Positions 36,596-46,059 of a DNA stretch of 64,000 nt are shown piece after piece; the first letter of the stretch is position 1; the number at the start of each line of letters is the position of its first letter. The notes below the pieces were generated by a model, which was not told where the DNA came from, made no database searches, and saw only the letters and a list, made by a program, of their open reading frames with translations. The DNA comes from Luteitalea pratensis (lineage in GTDB: Bacteria; Acidobacteriota; Vicinamibacteria; Vicinamibacterales; Vicinamibacteraceae). The stretch spans positions 310,001 through 374,000 of the forward strand of contig NZ_CP015136.1 of assembly GCF_001618865.1 (NCBI RefSeq). Direction: 5' to 3'. Made by a program: the position numbers and the translations under genes.

Positions 36596-37531
36596 ATGCA
36601 CACGTACGCGCAGGCGCGCCCTTCGCACGAGCGACTGGCCGCCGGCCTCGGTTGGTTCAGCCTGGCCCTCGGCACCGCGGAACTCGCCGCCCCTCGGGCG
36701 ATGGCGCGGCTCATCGGCATTCCTGACGACCCTCGCCTGGTGAACGTCGTGCGGGCCTTCGGGGCCCGCGAGCTCGCCAGCGGGCTCGGCCTGCTGGCGC
36801 AGCCCGATCACGCGGAGTGGGCATGGTCACGCGTTGGCGGCGACGCCGTCGACCTCGCCTTCCTCGGATCGGCCGCCAACGAGGACTCGGCGAACCGCCA
36901 GCGGGTGGCCCTTGCCGCCGCGGCCGTCGCCGCCGTCATCGCCCTCGATGTCATCTGCGCGCGCGGCTTGCAGGAGGAGCGCGCCGGGCGCCGCGCCGCC
37001 GGCGGGCACATCGAGGACGAGGTCAGCATCGAGCGGGCGATCACCGTCACGCGGCCGATCGAGGAGGTGTTTGCCTTCTGGCGGGGCTACGCGAACCTGC
37101 CGCGATTCATGCGTCACCTGACGTCGGTCGAGACACTCGGCGAGAACCGCACGCGCTGGACCGCAACCGGCCCGGCGGGAGTGGCGGTGTCATGGGACGC
37201 CGAGACGACAGTCGAGCGCGAAAACGAATGGATCGCCTGGCGCTCGCTCGAGAACGCCGACGTCTGCCATCACGGCTCGGTGCGTTTCCGGCAGGCGCCT
37301 GGGCAACGAGGCACCGAGGTGCACGTGCACCTGCAGTATCGGCCGCCGGCCGGCCGGCTCGGCCGTGGCATTGCGTGGCTGTTCGGAGAGGAGCCGGGGC
37401 AGCAGATCAAGGAGGATCTGCGCCGGTTCAAGCAACTGCTCGAGACGGGGGAAATACCACTTGCCGCAGCGGGAGGCGTCTCACCCGAGCTGGTCGGAGC
37501 GGGCGCGCGCCGCGACGGAGGTGACGCATGA
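36596..37531 (+). CDS. SRPBCC (START-like) domain membrane protein
   Basis: 311 residues. The N-terminal half has several hydrophobic segments (about residues 15-45, 60-80 and 105-125), the style of DUF4267-like membrane parts. The C-terminal half (about 135-285) is a polyketide-cyclase/START-like SRPBCC domain: [29 protein letters not shown] is its typical opening, here cut short, followed by WTATGPAG...WDAETT and EWIAWRSL. The family binds hydrophobic ligands. Its stop overlaps the alcohol dehydrogenase start by four bases, a pairing I have seen described as common, so the two are an operon. Confidence 0.88.
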   Translation: MHTYAQARPSHERLAAGLGWFSLALGTAELAAPRAMARLIGIPDDPRLVNVVRAFGARELASGLGLLAQPDHAEWAWSRVGGDAVDLAFLGSAANEDSANRQRVALAAAAVAAVIALDVICARGLQEERAGRRAAGGHIEDEVSIERAITVTRPIEEVFAFWRGYANLPRFMRHLTSVETLGENRTRWTATGPAGVAVSWDAETTVERENEWIAWRSLENADVCHHGSVRFRQAPGQRGTEVHVHLQYRPPAGRLGRGIAWLFGEEPGQQIKEDLRRFKQLLETGEIPLAAAGGVSPELVGAGARRDGGDA

Positions 37532-38697
37532 GAGCCGCCTGCTGGCACGGACGCCAGGACATCCACGTCGACCGGGTTCCGGATCCCACGATCCTGAACC
37601 CGCGCGACGCGATCATCCGCATCACGCGGACAGCGATTTGCGGATCCGACCTCCACCTCTACAACGGCTTCATTCCATCGATGAAGAAGGGCGACATCGT
37701 CGGCCACGAGTTCATGGGGGAAGTCGTCGAGACCGGCGCGAGCGTGTCGAACCTGCGCAAGGGCGACCGCGTGGTCGTGCCGTTTCCCATCGCCTGCGGC
37801 CATTGCGAGCCGTGCAGCCGCGAGCTGTATTCGCTCTGCGAGAACTCCAACCCGAACGCGTGGATGGGCGAGCAGATGTTTGGCTACACACCCTGCGGCA
37901 TCTTCGGGTACTCACACATCATGGGCGGATATCCGGGCGGACAGGCCGAGTACGCGCGGGTGCCATTTGCCGACGTCGGCCCGCTCAAGGTGCCTGACCA
38001 ACTCAGCGACGAGCAGGTGCTGTTCCTCTCCGACATCTTCCCCACGGGCTTCATGGCCGCGGAGGCCTGCGGCATCCGTCACGGCGACGTCGTCGCGGTC
38101 TGGGGCTGTGGCCCGGTCGGGCAGTTCGCCATCAAGAGTGCGTACATGCTCGGCGCGGCGAAGGTGATCGCGATCGATCGATTTCCCTATCGCCTCCGGA
38201 TCGCCGCGTCACAAGGGGGCGCCGAGACGATCAATTACGAGCAGGTCTCGGTGTCGGAGGCGCTGCGGGAGATGACCGCGGGACGCGGACCCGACCACTG
38301 TATCGACGCTGTCGGTCTCGAAGGGCACGCCCCTGGACTCAAGGGCGCCTACGACAAGGCCAAGACGCTCATGATGCTCGAGAGCGACCGGCCGGTGGCG
38401 CTCCGGGAGGCCATCATGAACTGCCGCAGCGGCGGCACCATCTCGGTCGCGGGCGTCTACGGCGGATTCATCGACAAGTTCCCCATGGGCGCGGTCGTGA
38501 ACCGGGCCCTCACCATCAGGTCCGGCCAGACTCACGTGCATCGCTACATGCGCCCATTGCTCGAACGCATCAGGTCCGGGGAGATCGATCCCTCGTTCAT
38601 CATCACGCATCGTCTGTCGCTCGACGACGTGTCCGAGGGGTACAGCACGTTCTCGCTCAAGGAAGACGAGTGCCTGAAGGTGGTGATGACACCCTGA
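37528..38697 (+). CDS. Zinc-dependent alcohol dehydrogenase (FdhA-like glutathione-independent type)
   Basis: 389 residues. Catalytic zinc ligands C38, H60 and E61 ([10 protein letters not shown]), the four structural-zinc cysteines C90, C93, C96 and C104, and the Rossmann motif WGCGPVGQF are present. The extra loop after the structural zinc and the C-terminal [13 protein letters not shown]...THVHRYM are typical of the formaldehyde-dismutase/threonine-dehydrogenase-like branch of medium-chain dehydrogenases. It oxidises an alcohol or aldehyde with NAD(P)+; the substrate is not fixed. It is coupled to the SRPBCC gene upstream. Confidence 0.93.
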   Translation: MRAACWHGRQDIHVDRVPDPTILNPRDAIIRITRTAICGSDLHLYNGFIPSMKKGDIVGHEFMGEVVETGASVSNLRKGDRVVVPFPIACGHCEPCSRELYSLCENSNPNAWMGEQMFGYTPCGIFGYSHIMGGYPGGQAEYARVPFADVGPLKVPDQLSDEQVLFLSDIFPTGFMAAEACGIRHGDVVAVWGCGPVGQFAIKSAYMLGAAKVIAIDRFPYRLRIAASQGGAETINYEQVSVSEALREMTAGRGPDHCIDAVGLEGHAPGLKGAYDKAKTLMMLESDRPVALREAIMNCRSGGTISVAGVYGGFIDKFPMGAVVNRALTIRSGQTHVHRYMRPLLERIRSGEIDPSFIITHRLSLDDVSEGYSTFSLKEDECLKVVMTP

Positions 38698-38833
38698 GCC
38701 TCGGCCGTCGGGATGCAAAACGTCGTGTCTCGAAAACGAACAGCAGAGCCGGGATTACGCGAGCGTTGGCGGATTTCGCGGCCTGAACTGACTCGGAGCG
38801 GCAGCTGCGCCGTTGGCAAAGAAGCTGCAGAGC

Positions 38834-39577
38834 ATGGGATCGATGAAGCGGCGCGCCTACCTGCGGACCGTGAGTCTGGCCGTTCCCGGTTTTCTCCTGA
38901 CGGGCTGGGCACCGGCGCGTCCATCCGTGCGTGCCATTCACCTGGTGATCCACGACGGCGCGGACGGCGCCGACGCCGAGTCGTTGCGGGCCGGTGTCGA
39001 CATGGGCCTCGACGAAGTGGCGCAGAACGCACGGCTGCTGGACGTCCCCTTGTTCGTGCAGCGCGCCGGCGAGGACACGCGCGTCGTGCCCTGCAGTGAC
39101 CACGCCGTGCACCTTGTCGCCGTCACCGAGGACGACCGCCATCCAGCCGACGGGGCGACGCCCTGCGGGCCGCGCATCTACACCAGCCCGCTGCGCGAGT
39201 GGCGCCCGGACGCCTGGTCGGTGGCATCCCCCCTGCCTTCGTTGCGGCGGCCCCAGGAGATTCGCCTCGACTGGCACCCGACGCTGGACACGCCCGCGGC
39301 GGCGCAGCTCAACGGGCGATTCCTCCGGCGCACCGGCCGGCCGATGGATGCGGCTGCGTGGCGGGGCTGGATGGCAGCGAAAGTGGCGTTCGAGGTGGCG
39401 CTGCGGTTCGAGGCAGGCGAGGACGATCTGCTGGCGTTGCAATTCGACGGACACAAGGGCCAACCGCTCCGGTTTTCCGAGGACGGTCACCTCGTGCAGC
39501 CCACCTGTCGCATGGTGGGCGGACGCGCCGCGCTGGCGGCTCCCGTCGACCACGATCTGCTCATGGACGCCGACTGA
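38834..39577 (+). CDS. PQQ-associated ABC substrate-binding-like protein (shortened)
   Basis: 247 residues with an N-terminal twin-arginine-like signal (KRRAYLRTVSLAVPGFLL). The C-terminal stretch LDWHPTLDTPAAAQLNGRF...AAWRGWMAAKVAFEVALR...FDGHKGQPLRFSEDGHLVQP follows the pattern of the ABC-type substrate-binding proteins found with PQQ-dependent alcohol oxidation, but the protein is about 100 residues shorter than that family, with the periplasmic-binding lobe 1 reduced. It could be a degenerate relative. It lies downstream of a zinc alcohol dehydrogenase, which is at least consistent. The start at 38834 (MGSMKRR) is a choice among three nearby codons. Confidence 0.55.
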   Translation: MGSMKRRAYLRTVSLAVPGFLLTGWAPARPSVRAIHLVIHDGADGADAESLRAGVDMGLDEVAQNARLLDVPLFVQRAGEDTRVVPCSDHAVHLVAVTEDDRHPADGATPCGPRIYTSPLREWRPDAWSVASPLPSLRRPQEIRLDWHPTLDTPAAAQLNGRFLRRTGRPMDAAAWRGWMAAKVAFEVALRFEAGEDDLLALQFDGHKGQPLRFSEDGHLVQPTCRMVGGRAALAAPVDHDLLMDAD

Positions 39578-39659
39578 CCGGGGTCGACCCTTACCTGCAC
39601 TACACTGACCTTCTTCGGGACAGCGATAGCAGGCACCCGCCTGCCTTCGGAGGATGGTC

Positions 39660-40109
39660 ATGCGGCACACATCTGTGGCAGTGGCTCTGGGACTCGGCAT
39701 CGCCATCGGGGCTGCGGGTGCGACGGTGGCGCGCGGCGTCGACGACGACGTGATGGGTTCGCGGGCGGTGGACTGGAAGGACATGACCGTGCGGCCGACG
39801 AAGGTCGGCGAGTCCCGCCAGGTCTTCCAGAACCGGACCGCCACCCTCGACGAGCTCGAACTGCACATCACGACGCTGCAACCCGGACAGACACCGCACC
39901 CGCCGCACCAGCATCCGGACGAGGAAGTGCTGATCGTTCGCGAAGGTACGGTCGAGACCTTCCTTGGTGACCGCACGCAGGTGGTCGGGCCGGGCTCGGT
40001 CATTTTCCAGGCCGCCAACCAGTTGCACTCCATCCGCAATGTCGGGACCGTGCCCGCCACCTACCACGTGATCAAGTGGAATTCGCCAGGCATGAAGCCG
40101 AAGAAGTAA
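39660..40109 (+). CDS. Secreted cupin-domain protein
   Basis: 149 residues with an N-terminal signal or anchor (about 1-22). A single cupin fold: motif 1 TPHPPHQHPDEEVLIVREGTVE cut here to its ends supplies two His and a Glu as metal ligands, and motif 2 GSVIFQAANQLHSIRNVG supplies the last His. The substrate is unknown. GGAGG ends six bases before the second ATG of the frame (39660), so I start there. The Gfo/Idh/MocA gene follows after a GATGCCT array; the stop TAA is directly followed by the first repeat unit. Confidence 0.85.
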   Translation: MRHTSVAVALGLGIAIGAAGATVARGVDDDVMGSRAVDWKDMTVRPTKVGESRQVFQNRTATLDELELHITTLQPGQTPHPPHQHPDEEVLIVREGTVETFLGDRTQVVGPGSVIFQAANQLHSIRNVGTVPATYHVIKWNSPGMKPKK

Positions 40110-40160
40110 TGCCTCATGCGTCATGCCTGATGCCTGATGCCCAAGGCCTCATGTCGGATG
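40110..40160. repeat. GATGCCT heptamer array
   Basis: About six units (ATGCCTC, ATGCGTC, ATGCCTG, ATGCCTG, ATGCCCA and GGCCTCA) begin at the cupin stop codon and end before the ribosome-binding site AAGGAG of the oxidoreductase gene. The array is open in the frame of the downstream gene, so an over-long start call there would translate it. Confidence 0.85.
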
Positions 40161-40177
40161 TGAAGGAGCCTCGACCC

Positions 40178-41719
40178 ATGAGCGACACTCGTACCCCCCA
40201 ACCATCGGGACTGCCGCGCCGTGACTTCGTACGCAGCGTCAGCCTCGCCGCGGCCGGCTTCACCATCGTCCCGCGCCACGTGCTCGGCAAGGGCCAGACC
40301 GCGCCGAGCGACCTGGTCAACGTCGCCGGCATCGGCGTCGGGGGCATGGGCAGATCGAACATGACCGCGCTTGCCAGTCAGAACATCGTCGCGTTGTGCG
40401 ACGTGGACTGGAGCTACGCGTCGAAGGGTTTCGATGGCATTCCGCAGCAGGTCACGGCGGCGGAGAAGCGCCTGGCCGAAGCGAGTCCCGCGCCGACGCC
40501 GGAGCAGCGGATGCGTGCCCAGAACCAGATCGCCAGCATGAAGATGCTCGGCGAGAAGGTCGGCAAGGCGACGCGGTTCGTCGACTACCGCGAGATGCTC
40601 GAGAAGCAGAAGGACATCGACGCCGTGGTGATCGCGACGCCCGATCACACGCACGCGATGATTGCGACTGCGGCCATGAGCCTCGGCAAGCACGTGTACG
40701 TGCAGAAGCCGCTCGCGTGGTCGGTGGAGGAATGCCGCGCCCTCGCGAAGAAGGCCGCGGACAACCCCAAGATCGTCACGCAGATGGGCAACCAGGGCCA
40801 CTCGACCGACGATGCGCGGCTGGTGAACGAGTACATCCAGTCGGGCACGATCGGCGACGTGCGAGAGGTGCACATCTGGACCAATCGCCCATACGCGTAC
40901 TGGCCACAGGGGATCCCGAGACCGGCTCCTGCCAAGTCCTCGAGCGAGCCGCAGCGGTGGAACCTCGGCGGCGTGATGGACATTCTGGCCGCGGGGATGG
41001 AGGCGACACCGCATCCGATGCCCGACAAGCTGGCGTGGGATCTGTTCCTCGGCCCGGCGCCGCTCATCGACTATCACCCGGTGTATCACCCGTTCAACTG
41101 GCGCGGCTGGACGGACTGGGGCGTCGGCGCGATCGGCGACATGGGCGCCCACCTCATCGACCACGCGTACTGGTCGCTGGAGCTCGGTTATCCCACCACG
41201 ATCGAGACGCTGTCCACGCCGTACAACCGCGCGAGCTACCCGGCGGCCACGACGACCTACTACGACTTCCCGGCGCGGGGAGCCAAGCCGGGCGTCAAGC
41301 TGACGTGGTACGACGGTGGACTGCTACCGGCCAAGCCCGATGAACTGGGCGCCGAGGAAGTGGACAAGGGCGGTGGCGTGCTCTACGTCGGCAGCAAGGG
41401 CAAGCTGATTCACGAGACATACGGCGCGAAGCCGCGCCTGCTCGGCGCTGCCGCCAACGCCCCGAAGCCGCCGCAGACGTTCAAGCGGATCCCGACGTCG
41501 CACGAAATGAACTGGATCGACACGATTCGCGGCCGCCAGGAGGCCTCCTCGCCGTTCTCCTACGCCGCCAGGTTGACCGAGGTGATGGTGCTCGGCGTCG
41601 TCGCGCTCAATGCCGGCAAGAAGATCCAGTACGACGCGGCGAACCTGAAGATCGTCAATGCTCCCGAGGCGGAACAGTACCTGCACCGGCAGTGGCGGCA
41701 GGGCTGGTCATTGTCGTAA
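40178..41719 (+). CDS. Tat-exported Gfo/Idh/MocA-family oxidoreductase
   Basis: 513 residues with a twin-arginine signal (LPRRDFVRSVSLAAAGF). The NAD(P)-binding fold has VAGIGVGGMGRSN near residue 48 and DAVVIATPDHTHAMIA. The EKPLA motif reads QKPLAWSVEE, with Gln in place of the usual Glu before the catalytic Lys, as seen in other exported members. The C-terminal domain holds GAIGDMGAHLIDHAYW. Exported members of this family act on sugars or glycans in the periplasm, and the best-studied use tightly bound NAD. The ATG at 40178 is preceded by AAGGAG. Confidence 0.92.
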   Translation: MSDTRTPQPSGLPRRDFVRSVSLAAAGFTIVPRHVLGKGQTAPSDLVNVAGIGVGGMGRSNMTALASQNIVALCDVDWSYASKGFDGIPQQVTAAEKRLAEASPAPTPEQRMRAQNQIASMKMLGEKVGKATRFVDYREMLEKQKDIDAVVIATPDHTHAMIATAAMSLGKHVYVQKPLAWSVEECRALAKKAADNPKIVTQMGNQGHSTDDARLVNEYIQSGTIGDVREVHIWTNRPYAYWPQGIPRPAPAKSSSEPQRWNLGGVMDILAAGMEATPHPMPDKLAWDLFLGPAPLIDYHPVYHPFNWRGWTDWGVGAIGDMGAHLIDHAYWSLELGYPTTIETLSTPYNRASYPAATTTYYDFPARGAKPGVKLTWYDGGLLPAKPDELGAEEVDKGGGVLYVGSKGKLIHETYGAKPRLLGAAANAPKPPQTFKRIPTSHEMNWIDTIRGRQEASSPFSYAARLTEVMVLGVVALNAGKKIQYDAANLKIVNAPEAEQYLHRQWRQGWSLS

Positions 41720-41734
41720 GGGCCGCGACGAACG

Positions 41735-41866
41735 TTGAACGCTGAACGCCGAACGCCTCAGGCGCTTAACGCTTGACGCTTGACGCTTGACCCGTCGGGA
41801 TGTCGAGAGCATGGTTCTCGACAATTTGGCATAGCGGGTAGGGCCGGCTCTCCGAGCCCGGCCCGG
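41735..41866. repeat. GAACGCC and TTGACGC heptamers, hairpin and REP-like element
   Basis: GAACGCT/GAACGCC units (41732-41756), CTTAACG and CTTGACG units (41763-41791), a hairpin with stems GTCGAGA/TCTCGAC (41802-41822), and a REP-like copy at 41838-41864. It fills the space between the oxidoreductase gene and the convergent PepSY gene. Confidence 0.85.
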
Positions 41867-41882
41867 CTTCGACATGCCGGTC

Positions 41883-43136
41883 CTAGGCGGCCTTGCGTGT
41901 CGCAGCGGGCTTGCGCGCGCGCCAGGCGCGGAGGCGGCGCCACGTGAGTGCAAGGCCCGTGTAGGCCAGCACCACCGAGCCGGCGGTGACGAGGCACGCG
42001 ATCGTCTGCCCGATCAGGCCGTAGTACTCGCCCGTGTGCGCAAAGCGCATCCACGAGCGCCACTGGCGGCCCTTGCTCTGGGCCTCGAACGGCTCCCACT
42101 TCTTGGTCTCACCCGTGGCGCGATCGAGTTGCAGGGTGCCCTTCTTCTGTGGCTGTGCGCCGGTGCCGGTGTCCACGGTGACCTGGAACACGCCGTCGTG
42201 CGGCGCCGGCAGGCGCGCGGTCAGGATCGTCCACTCGGTTGACTGTGCCGCCGCACGATCGAGCAGCGTCGTCAGCGGGAGGTACGTGCGCGACTCGCCT
42301 GGCTGACGATCGGCGGATCCAGCAGGGCGCTCACCAGGCGCTCGAGCGGCACCTGGCGCCAGTCCCTGCGCCGAACGCTCTCCCGGGCCCCGCGCAGATG
42401 GCTCGCCTGCCCGGGCCGGTCCACCTTGTCCGGCACGGGGAGGCGGTGCTTCGCCTGCCATCCGGAACGTCAGGTCGCTCGCCCAGGGGTAGCCGATGAC
42501 GGCGCCCGACCAGACGATGACGGCCAGCGGCACGAGACTCCAGTAGCCGATGACGTGGTGCCAATTGAAGTCACGTGCCTTGCTCGGCAGCCCACGGCGG
42601 AACCACAGCACCTGCCGGAACTGCGTCCACGTCCACGCGCGCGGCCACCAGAGATAGAAGCCGCTCAGGACGATGAACAGGAAGATGAGGTTGCTGGCGC
42701 CGGTGATCGCCTTGCCGGTGGCGCGCCTCGCATCCTCGAGCGCGATCCAGCGGTGCCATCCCATCACCGCCCGGAAGAAGGCGCGCGTGCGCGCCGACCC
42801 GGTCCCGAGGACCTCGCCCGTGTACGCATGCACGAAGACCGTGCCCTTCGGGCCGAAGGTGATCTCGACCGGAGCATCGGCCTGGCGGCGCAGCGTGATC
42901 GCGCCCGCGGTCAGGCCGGGATTGACGGCACTGGCGCGAGCAACCAGGTCGTCAATGGGCAGGCGTGCCTGCCCTGGCGCTGCCGGCGGCCCCGACACGC
43001 CATCGGCCCAACGGGTGATCTGCTTCTCGTAGGCGAGGATCACGCCGGTGACCGACATGACCAGGATCACGAGGCCGGCCGAGACGCCGGCAACAAGGTG
43101 CATCCAGAACACGAATCGACGCAGTGGCAAGGTCAT
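41883..43136 (-). CDS. PepSY-associated transmembrane protein with a Pro/Ala-rich linker
   Basis: 417 residues. The N-terminal helix pattern RRFVFWMHLVAGVSAGLVI cut short, a second helix with HRWI, the third with GFYLWWPR, and the last helix near GSVVLAYTGLALTWRR are typical of PepSY_TM (PiuB-like) proteins, many of which take part in iron-siderophore reduction or transport. A low-complexity stretch rich in Pro, Ala, Gly and Arg (about residues 230-282) is inserted in the second periplasmic domain. No TonB receptor is adjacent. Iron linkage is from family knowledge only. Confidence 0.9.
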   Translation of the reverse strand: MTLPLRRFVFWMHLVAGVSAGLVILVMSVTGVILAYEKQITRWADGVSGPPAAPGQARLPIDDLVARASAVNPGLTAGAITLRRQADAPVEITFGPKGTVFVHAYTGEVLGTGSARTRAFFRAVMGWHRWIALEDARRATGKAITGASNLIFLFIVLSGFYLWWPRAWTWTQFRQVLWFRRGLPSKARDFNWHHVIGYWSLVPLAVIVWSGAVIGYPWASDLTFRMAGEAPPPRAGQGGPARAGEPSARGPGERSAQGLAPGAARAPGERPAGSADRQPGESRTYLPLTTLLDRAAAQSTEWTILTARLPAPHDGVFQVTVDTGTGAQPQKKGTLQLDRATGETKKWEPFEAQSKGRQWRSWMRFAHTGEYYGLIGQTIACLVTAGSVVLAYTGLALTWRRLRAWRARKPAATRKAA

Positions 43137-43511
43137 CGTTCTCCACCATACGAACGGGCGTGGCCCGTCGGCGACGCGATCGACACGTGCCGCAGTCTTT
43201 TCACGCGGAGGTCACAGTTTGCTCACGAGGCGGCCTGGCAGGGCTCAGGTGAGGCAGGCGAACACGCACGCCAGCGGAAGCGGGCAGGTCCGATGCATTT
43301 CGACCGGGCAGAACAACTGGAGCTCCAGAACCTGTGAAGGGGGAAATGAGATCGCGTCGCGATTCTTGCGACGAGGGCGACTGTAATATCCGACCTTGAA
43401 GGTCGTCAATCAAATAATGAGAACGGTCTCACAATGGCGGCGTCCTGGCGTGGTTCGCTGGCCAGGACGTGCACCCTCAGGCGCTGTTGGCCTCGTACAG
43501 TCTGAGTTGAG
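43137..43511. other. 375-bp divergent promoter region
   Basis: Gap between the leftward PepSY gene and the rightward gene at 43512. Two perfect inverted repeats are seen: CGACCTT-G-AAGGTCG at 43391-43405 and TGAGA-ACGG-TCTCA at 43418-43431, in an AT-richer stretch (43380-43420) suited to a promoter. No Fur box that I can recognise and no gene. Confidence 0.6.
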
Positions 43512-44525
43512 ATGCGCGCGCGTCAACTGGGCCTCACGCCGTTCCTGCTCCTCGCCACCCTGCTGGTGATCCCGGTGCCGAGGGTGGCAGCGCAGTCGCC
43601 GCCTGCGGCGGTCACCACGTCCCCGTCCACCGACCTGGATGCCCTCATGGCCCGGGTGCTGGCCAACCGCGACCAGACGTGGCGCTCGCTGCAGGAGTAC
43701 CTGCTTGCGGAACGCGAGACGTTCAAGCTCGTCGGCCCCGACGGGGCGCCGATGTTCGGGCTCCAGAAGGAATTCATGTGGGTGGCCCGCGAGGGCCGCG
43801 CTGTACGCAGCCCGGTCCGTGTGAACGGCGTGGCCATCGGCGAAGAGACCCGGCGGCGGGAAGAGGCCGAGTGGCAGGCCGACGAAGACCGGCGGGCGGA
43901 GCGCGCGTCGGAGAAGGCGCAATCGGAGACCGCAACGACCGCCGAAGTCGAGCAGGCGATGCGGCGCGGTGAGCCGCGCTTCATCTCCGAGGTCCAGTTT
44001 CTCCGCTTCCGCTTCGAACCGGGCAACTACTACTTCGTGGGCAGGGAGACGCTCGCCGGTCGCGAGGTACTGCGGATGGAGTACTACCCGCGACGCCTCT
44101 TCGCCGATGACCGCGAGGAAAGGCGCGCCGAGCGCGAACGCGCGAAAAAGGACGAGGCCGCCGGCGGCCGCAAGGGCAGGACGGTGGACCTCGACGAGGA
44201 CGATCGCCTCGAGCGCGCGATCAACAAGGTGTCGCTCGTCACCCTGTGGGTTGACGCCACGGTCTCGCAGATCGTCCGCTACACGTTCGACAACGTCGAC
44301 TTCAACTTCCTCCCAGGGCGATCCCTGGTGCGCGTCGACACCGCGACGGCGACGATGACGATGGGGCAGCCGTTCCCCGGCATCTGGCTGCCCGAGTCGC
44401 TCACGGTGGAGGGCGCACTGACGTTGGCCACCGGCACCTACCGCGCCGAATACGCGCGCCGGTTCAGCGACTACCGGCAGGGCGACGTGCAGATGCGCTT
44501 CCGCGTCAAGGACGAGCCGAAGTGA
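43512..44525 (+). CDS. Secreted hypothetical protein coupled to a BamA/TamA-like gene
   Basis: 337 residues with a signal peptide (to about residue 27). A helical, highly charged middle (about 108-150 and 195-240, rich in Glu and Arg) separates beta-rich parts. The end (VTLWVDATVSQIVRYTFDNVDFNFLPG...LPESLTVEGALTL) recalls the outer-membrane lipoprotein-sorting-like fold. I cannot name a family. It overlaps the following outer-membrane protein gene by four bases, so it probably helps that protein or is carried by it. Confidence 0.75.
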   Translation: MRARQLGLTPFLLLATLLVIPVPRVAAQSPPAAVTTSPSTDLDALMARVLANRDQTWRSLQEYLLAERETFKLVGPDGAPMFGLQKEFMWVAREGRAVRSPVRVNGVAIGEETRRREEAEWQADEDRRAERASEKAQSETATTAEVEQAMRRGEPRFISEVQFLRFRFEPGNYYFVGRETLAGREVLRMEYYPRRLFADDREERRAERERAKKDEAAGGRKGRTVDLDEDDRLERAINKVSLVTLWVDATVSQIVRYTFDNVDFNFLPGRSLVRVDTATATMTMGQPFPGIWLPESLTVEGALTLATGTYRAEYARRFSDYRQGDVQMRFRVKDEPK

Positions 44526-45895
44526 TCGGACGCGTGCTCGGTCGTGGTGCCTTCGTGTTGTGCGCGTGGCTGTCGCTCGCCGGTTGGGTCCATGCGCAGG
44601 CATCGCTCGTCATCGAGGACGTCCGCGTCCACGGCAACCACTCGACCCCCGACGAGGAAGTGCTGCGCATCGCGGCAATCGCCGTCGGCGTGCCGCTCAA
44701 GCCCGGTGCCGTCGAGGCCGCGCGGCGCCGTCTCGTGGACAGCGGGCGTTTTTCGAGCGTCGAGATACGCCAGCGCAGCCGCTCGATCGAGGATCCGACG
44801 CGGATCGCGCTGATCATCCTCGTCGCCGAACACGCCGCGATGCGTCCGATTCCTGACCTCGACGTCCCGCCGATCCCGGGCGTCCTCGGTCGTCTGCGCA
44901 GCCAGACGATGTTCCTGCCGATCTTCAGCGTGGACGACGGCTACGGGCTGACTTATGGACTGAGGACGTCGTTTGTCGGGGGGCGCGGGTCGACGACGCG
45001 GCTGTCGGTGCCGGCATCCTGGGGCGGGACACGGCAACTCGCGGTCGAAGCCGAACGGACGTTCACGACGCACCGGCCAGGCATCGGCGCCCCGGTTGGG
45101 GCCACCGGCGGGACCACTCCGCCGCCCGCGCGCGCGGGTCTGGTCAGTGGCGGGCTGACACGTCTTCGGGGGAGTGCCGGTCTCTGGCGGCAGGAGCACC
45201 CGTATTTCGAGCAGGGCCAGTTTCGCCAGTACGTGGATGGCGAGATCAGCTACCGTCCGCGTCCCGTCTTCGGCGTCGGCGTCTCGGCAGGACTCGCCGA
45301 CGTGTCGTTTGGCGATGTGGACGACCGCATGAGCAACGCGGGTGTCTTTGCCGAGGTCGACACGCGACGCGACCCTCTGTTCCCGCGCCATGCCGTCTAT
45401 GCCCGCACGTCGTGGAGCCGGCTGTCGTTTGCCGAGCCCGAGGCGTCCGGTGTCCCCGACGGCGGCAGGTCGCGATGGCAGCACGACATGCGCGGTTACC
45501 TGGGCGTGATCGGGCAGGTCGTGCTCGCGGCCCGTGTGCAGATGGATTTCGCCGACGGTCCGCTGCCGGCATATGCCAAGCCAATCCTCGGCGGCGCGGA
45601 CACCCTGCGCGGCATCGGCGCCGGCTTTGCGGTGGGCGACAACCTGTGGGCGGGCACGATCGAGGCACGCGCGCCGTTCACCTCGGTGCTGCGCTCGACG
45701 AGACTCGGCGTGCTCGCCTTCTACGACACCGGCGCGACATGGGACTACGGCCAGCGGTGGCGTGATGCCGGGCGCGAGGAAGGTGTTGGCGGCGGGGTCT
45801 TCCTCGTGAATCCGTTCTTCCAGTTCCAACTCAGCGTCGCCCGGGGCCTCGGCCGCAGCACGCGGGTACACGCGAGCACCGGCGTCAGCTTCTAG
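44522..45895 (+). CDS. BamA/TamA-family outer-membrane protein
   Basis: 457 residues with a signal peptide (to about residue 27). One POTRA domain follows (about 30-105: IEDVRVHGNHSTPDEEVLRIAAI, cut, and AARRRLVDSGRFSSVEIR). The rest is a beta-barrel ending in the surface-antigen signature GGADTLRGIGAGFAVGDN and a terminal aromatic strand closing with Phe (STGVSF). BamA itself has five POTRA domains, so this is a single-POTRA relative of the Omp85 family. The substrate might be its coupled partner at 43512. A Pro-rich loop lies near residues 185-205. Confidence 0.88.
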   Translation: MIGRVLGRGAFVLCAWLSLAGWVHAQASLVIEDVRVHGNHSTPDEEVLRIAAIAVGVPLKPGAVEAARRRLVDSGRFSSVEIRQRSRSIEDPTRIALIILVAEHAAMRPIPDLDVPPIPGVLGRLRSQTMFLPIFSVDDGYGLTYGLRTSFVGGRGSTTRLSVPASWGGTRQLAVEAERTFTTHRPGIGAPVGATGGTTPPPARAGLVSGGLTRLRGSAGLWRQEHPYFEQGQFRQYVDGEISYRPRPVFGVGVSAGLADVSFGDVDDRMSNAGVFAEVDTRRDPLFPRHAVYARTSWSRLSFAEPEASGVPDGGRSRWQHDMRGYLGVIGQVVLAARVQMDFADGPLPAYAKPILGGADTLRGIGAGFAVGDNLWAGTIEARAPFTSVLRSTRLGVLAFYDTGATWDYGQRWRDAGREEGVGGGVFLVNPFFQFQLSVARGLGRSTRVHASTGVSF

Positions 45896-46059
45896 GATTC
45901 TGCAGCGTGGCAATGCTGGGAGGCTGAAATGCTGAAATGTCGAGATCTCACGCCTGCGCGGCGGGGCGTCGACTTGCGGAGAGGTTCGACATTGCGGTCC
46001 CCCGCAGGCCGCCCGAAAAATGCCGTTCACAAGTCGAGAAAACGTGAAATTCTGAAGTC

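Noticed and set aside
36596-38697. Toxin partner for the AbrB/MazE-like protein at 35942
   Set aside because: The genes downstream are an SRPBCC protein and an alcohol dehydrogenase; upstream is a transposase remnant. No PemK, PIN or other toxin domain.
43391-43431. Fur box upstream of the gene at 43512 or of the PepSY gene
   Set aside because: The palindromes are GC-containing (CGACCTT/AAGGTCG and TGAGA/TCTCA) and do not resemble the GATAATGAT Fur consensus.
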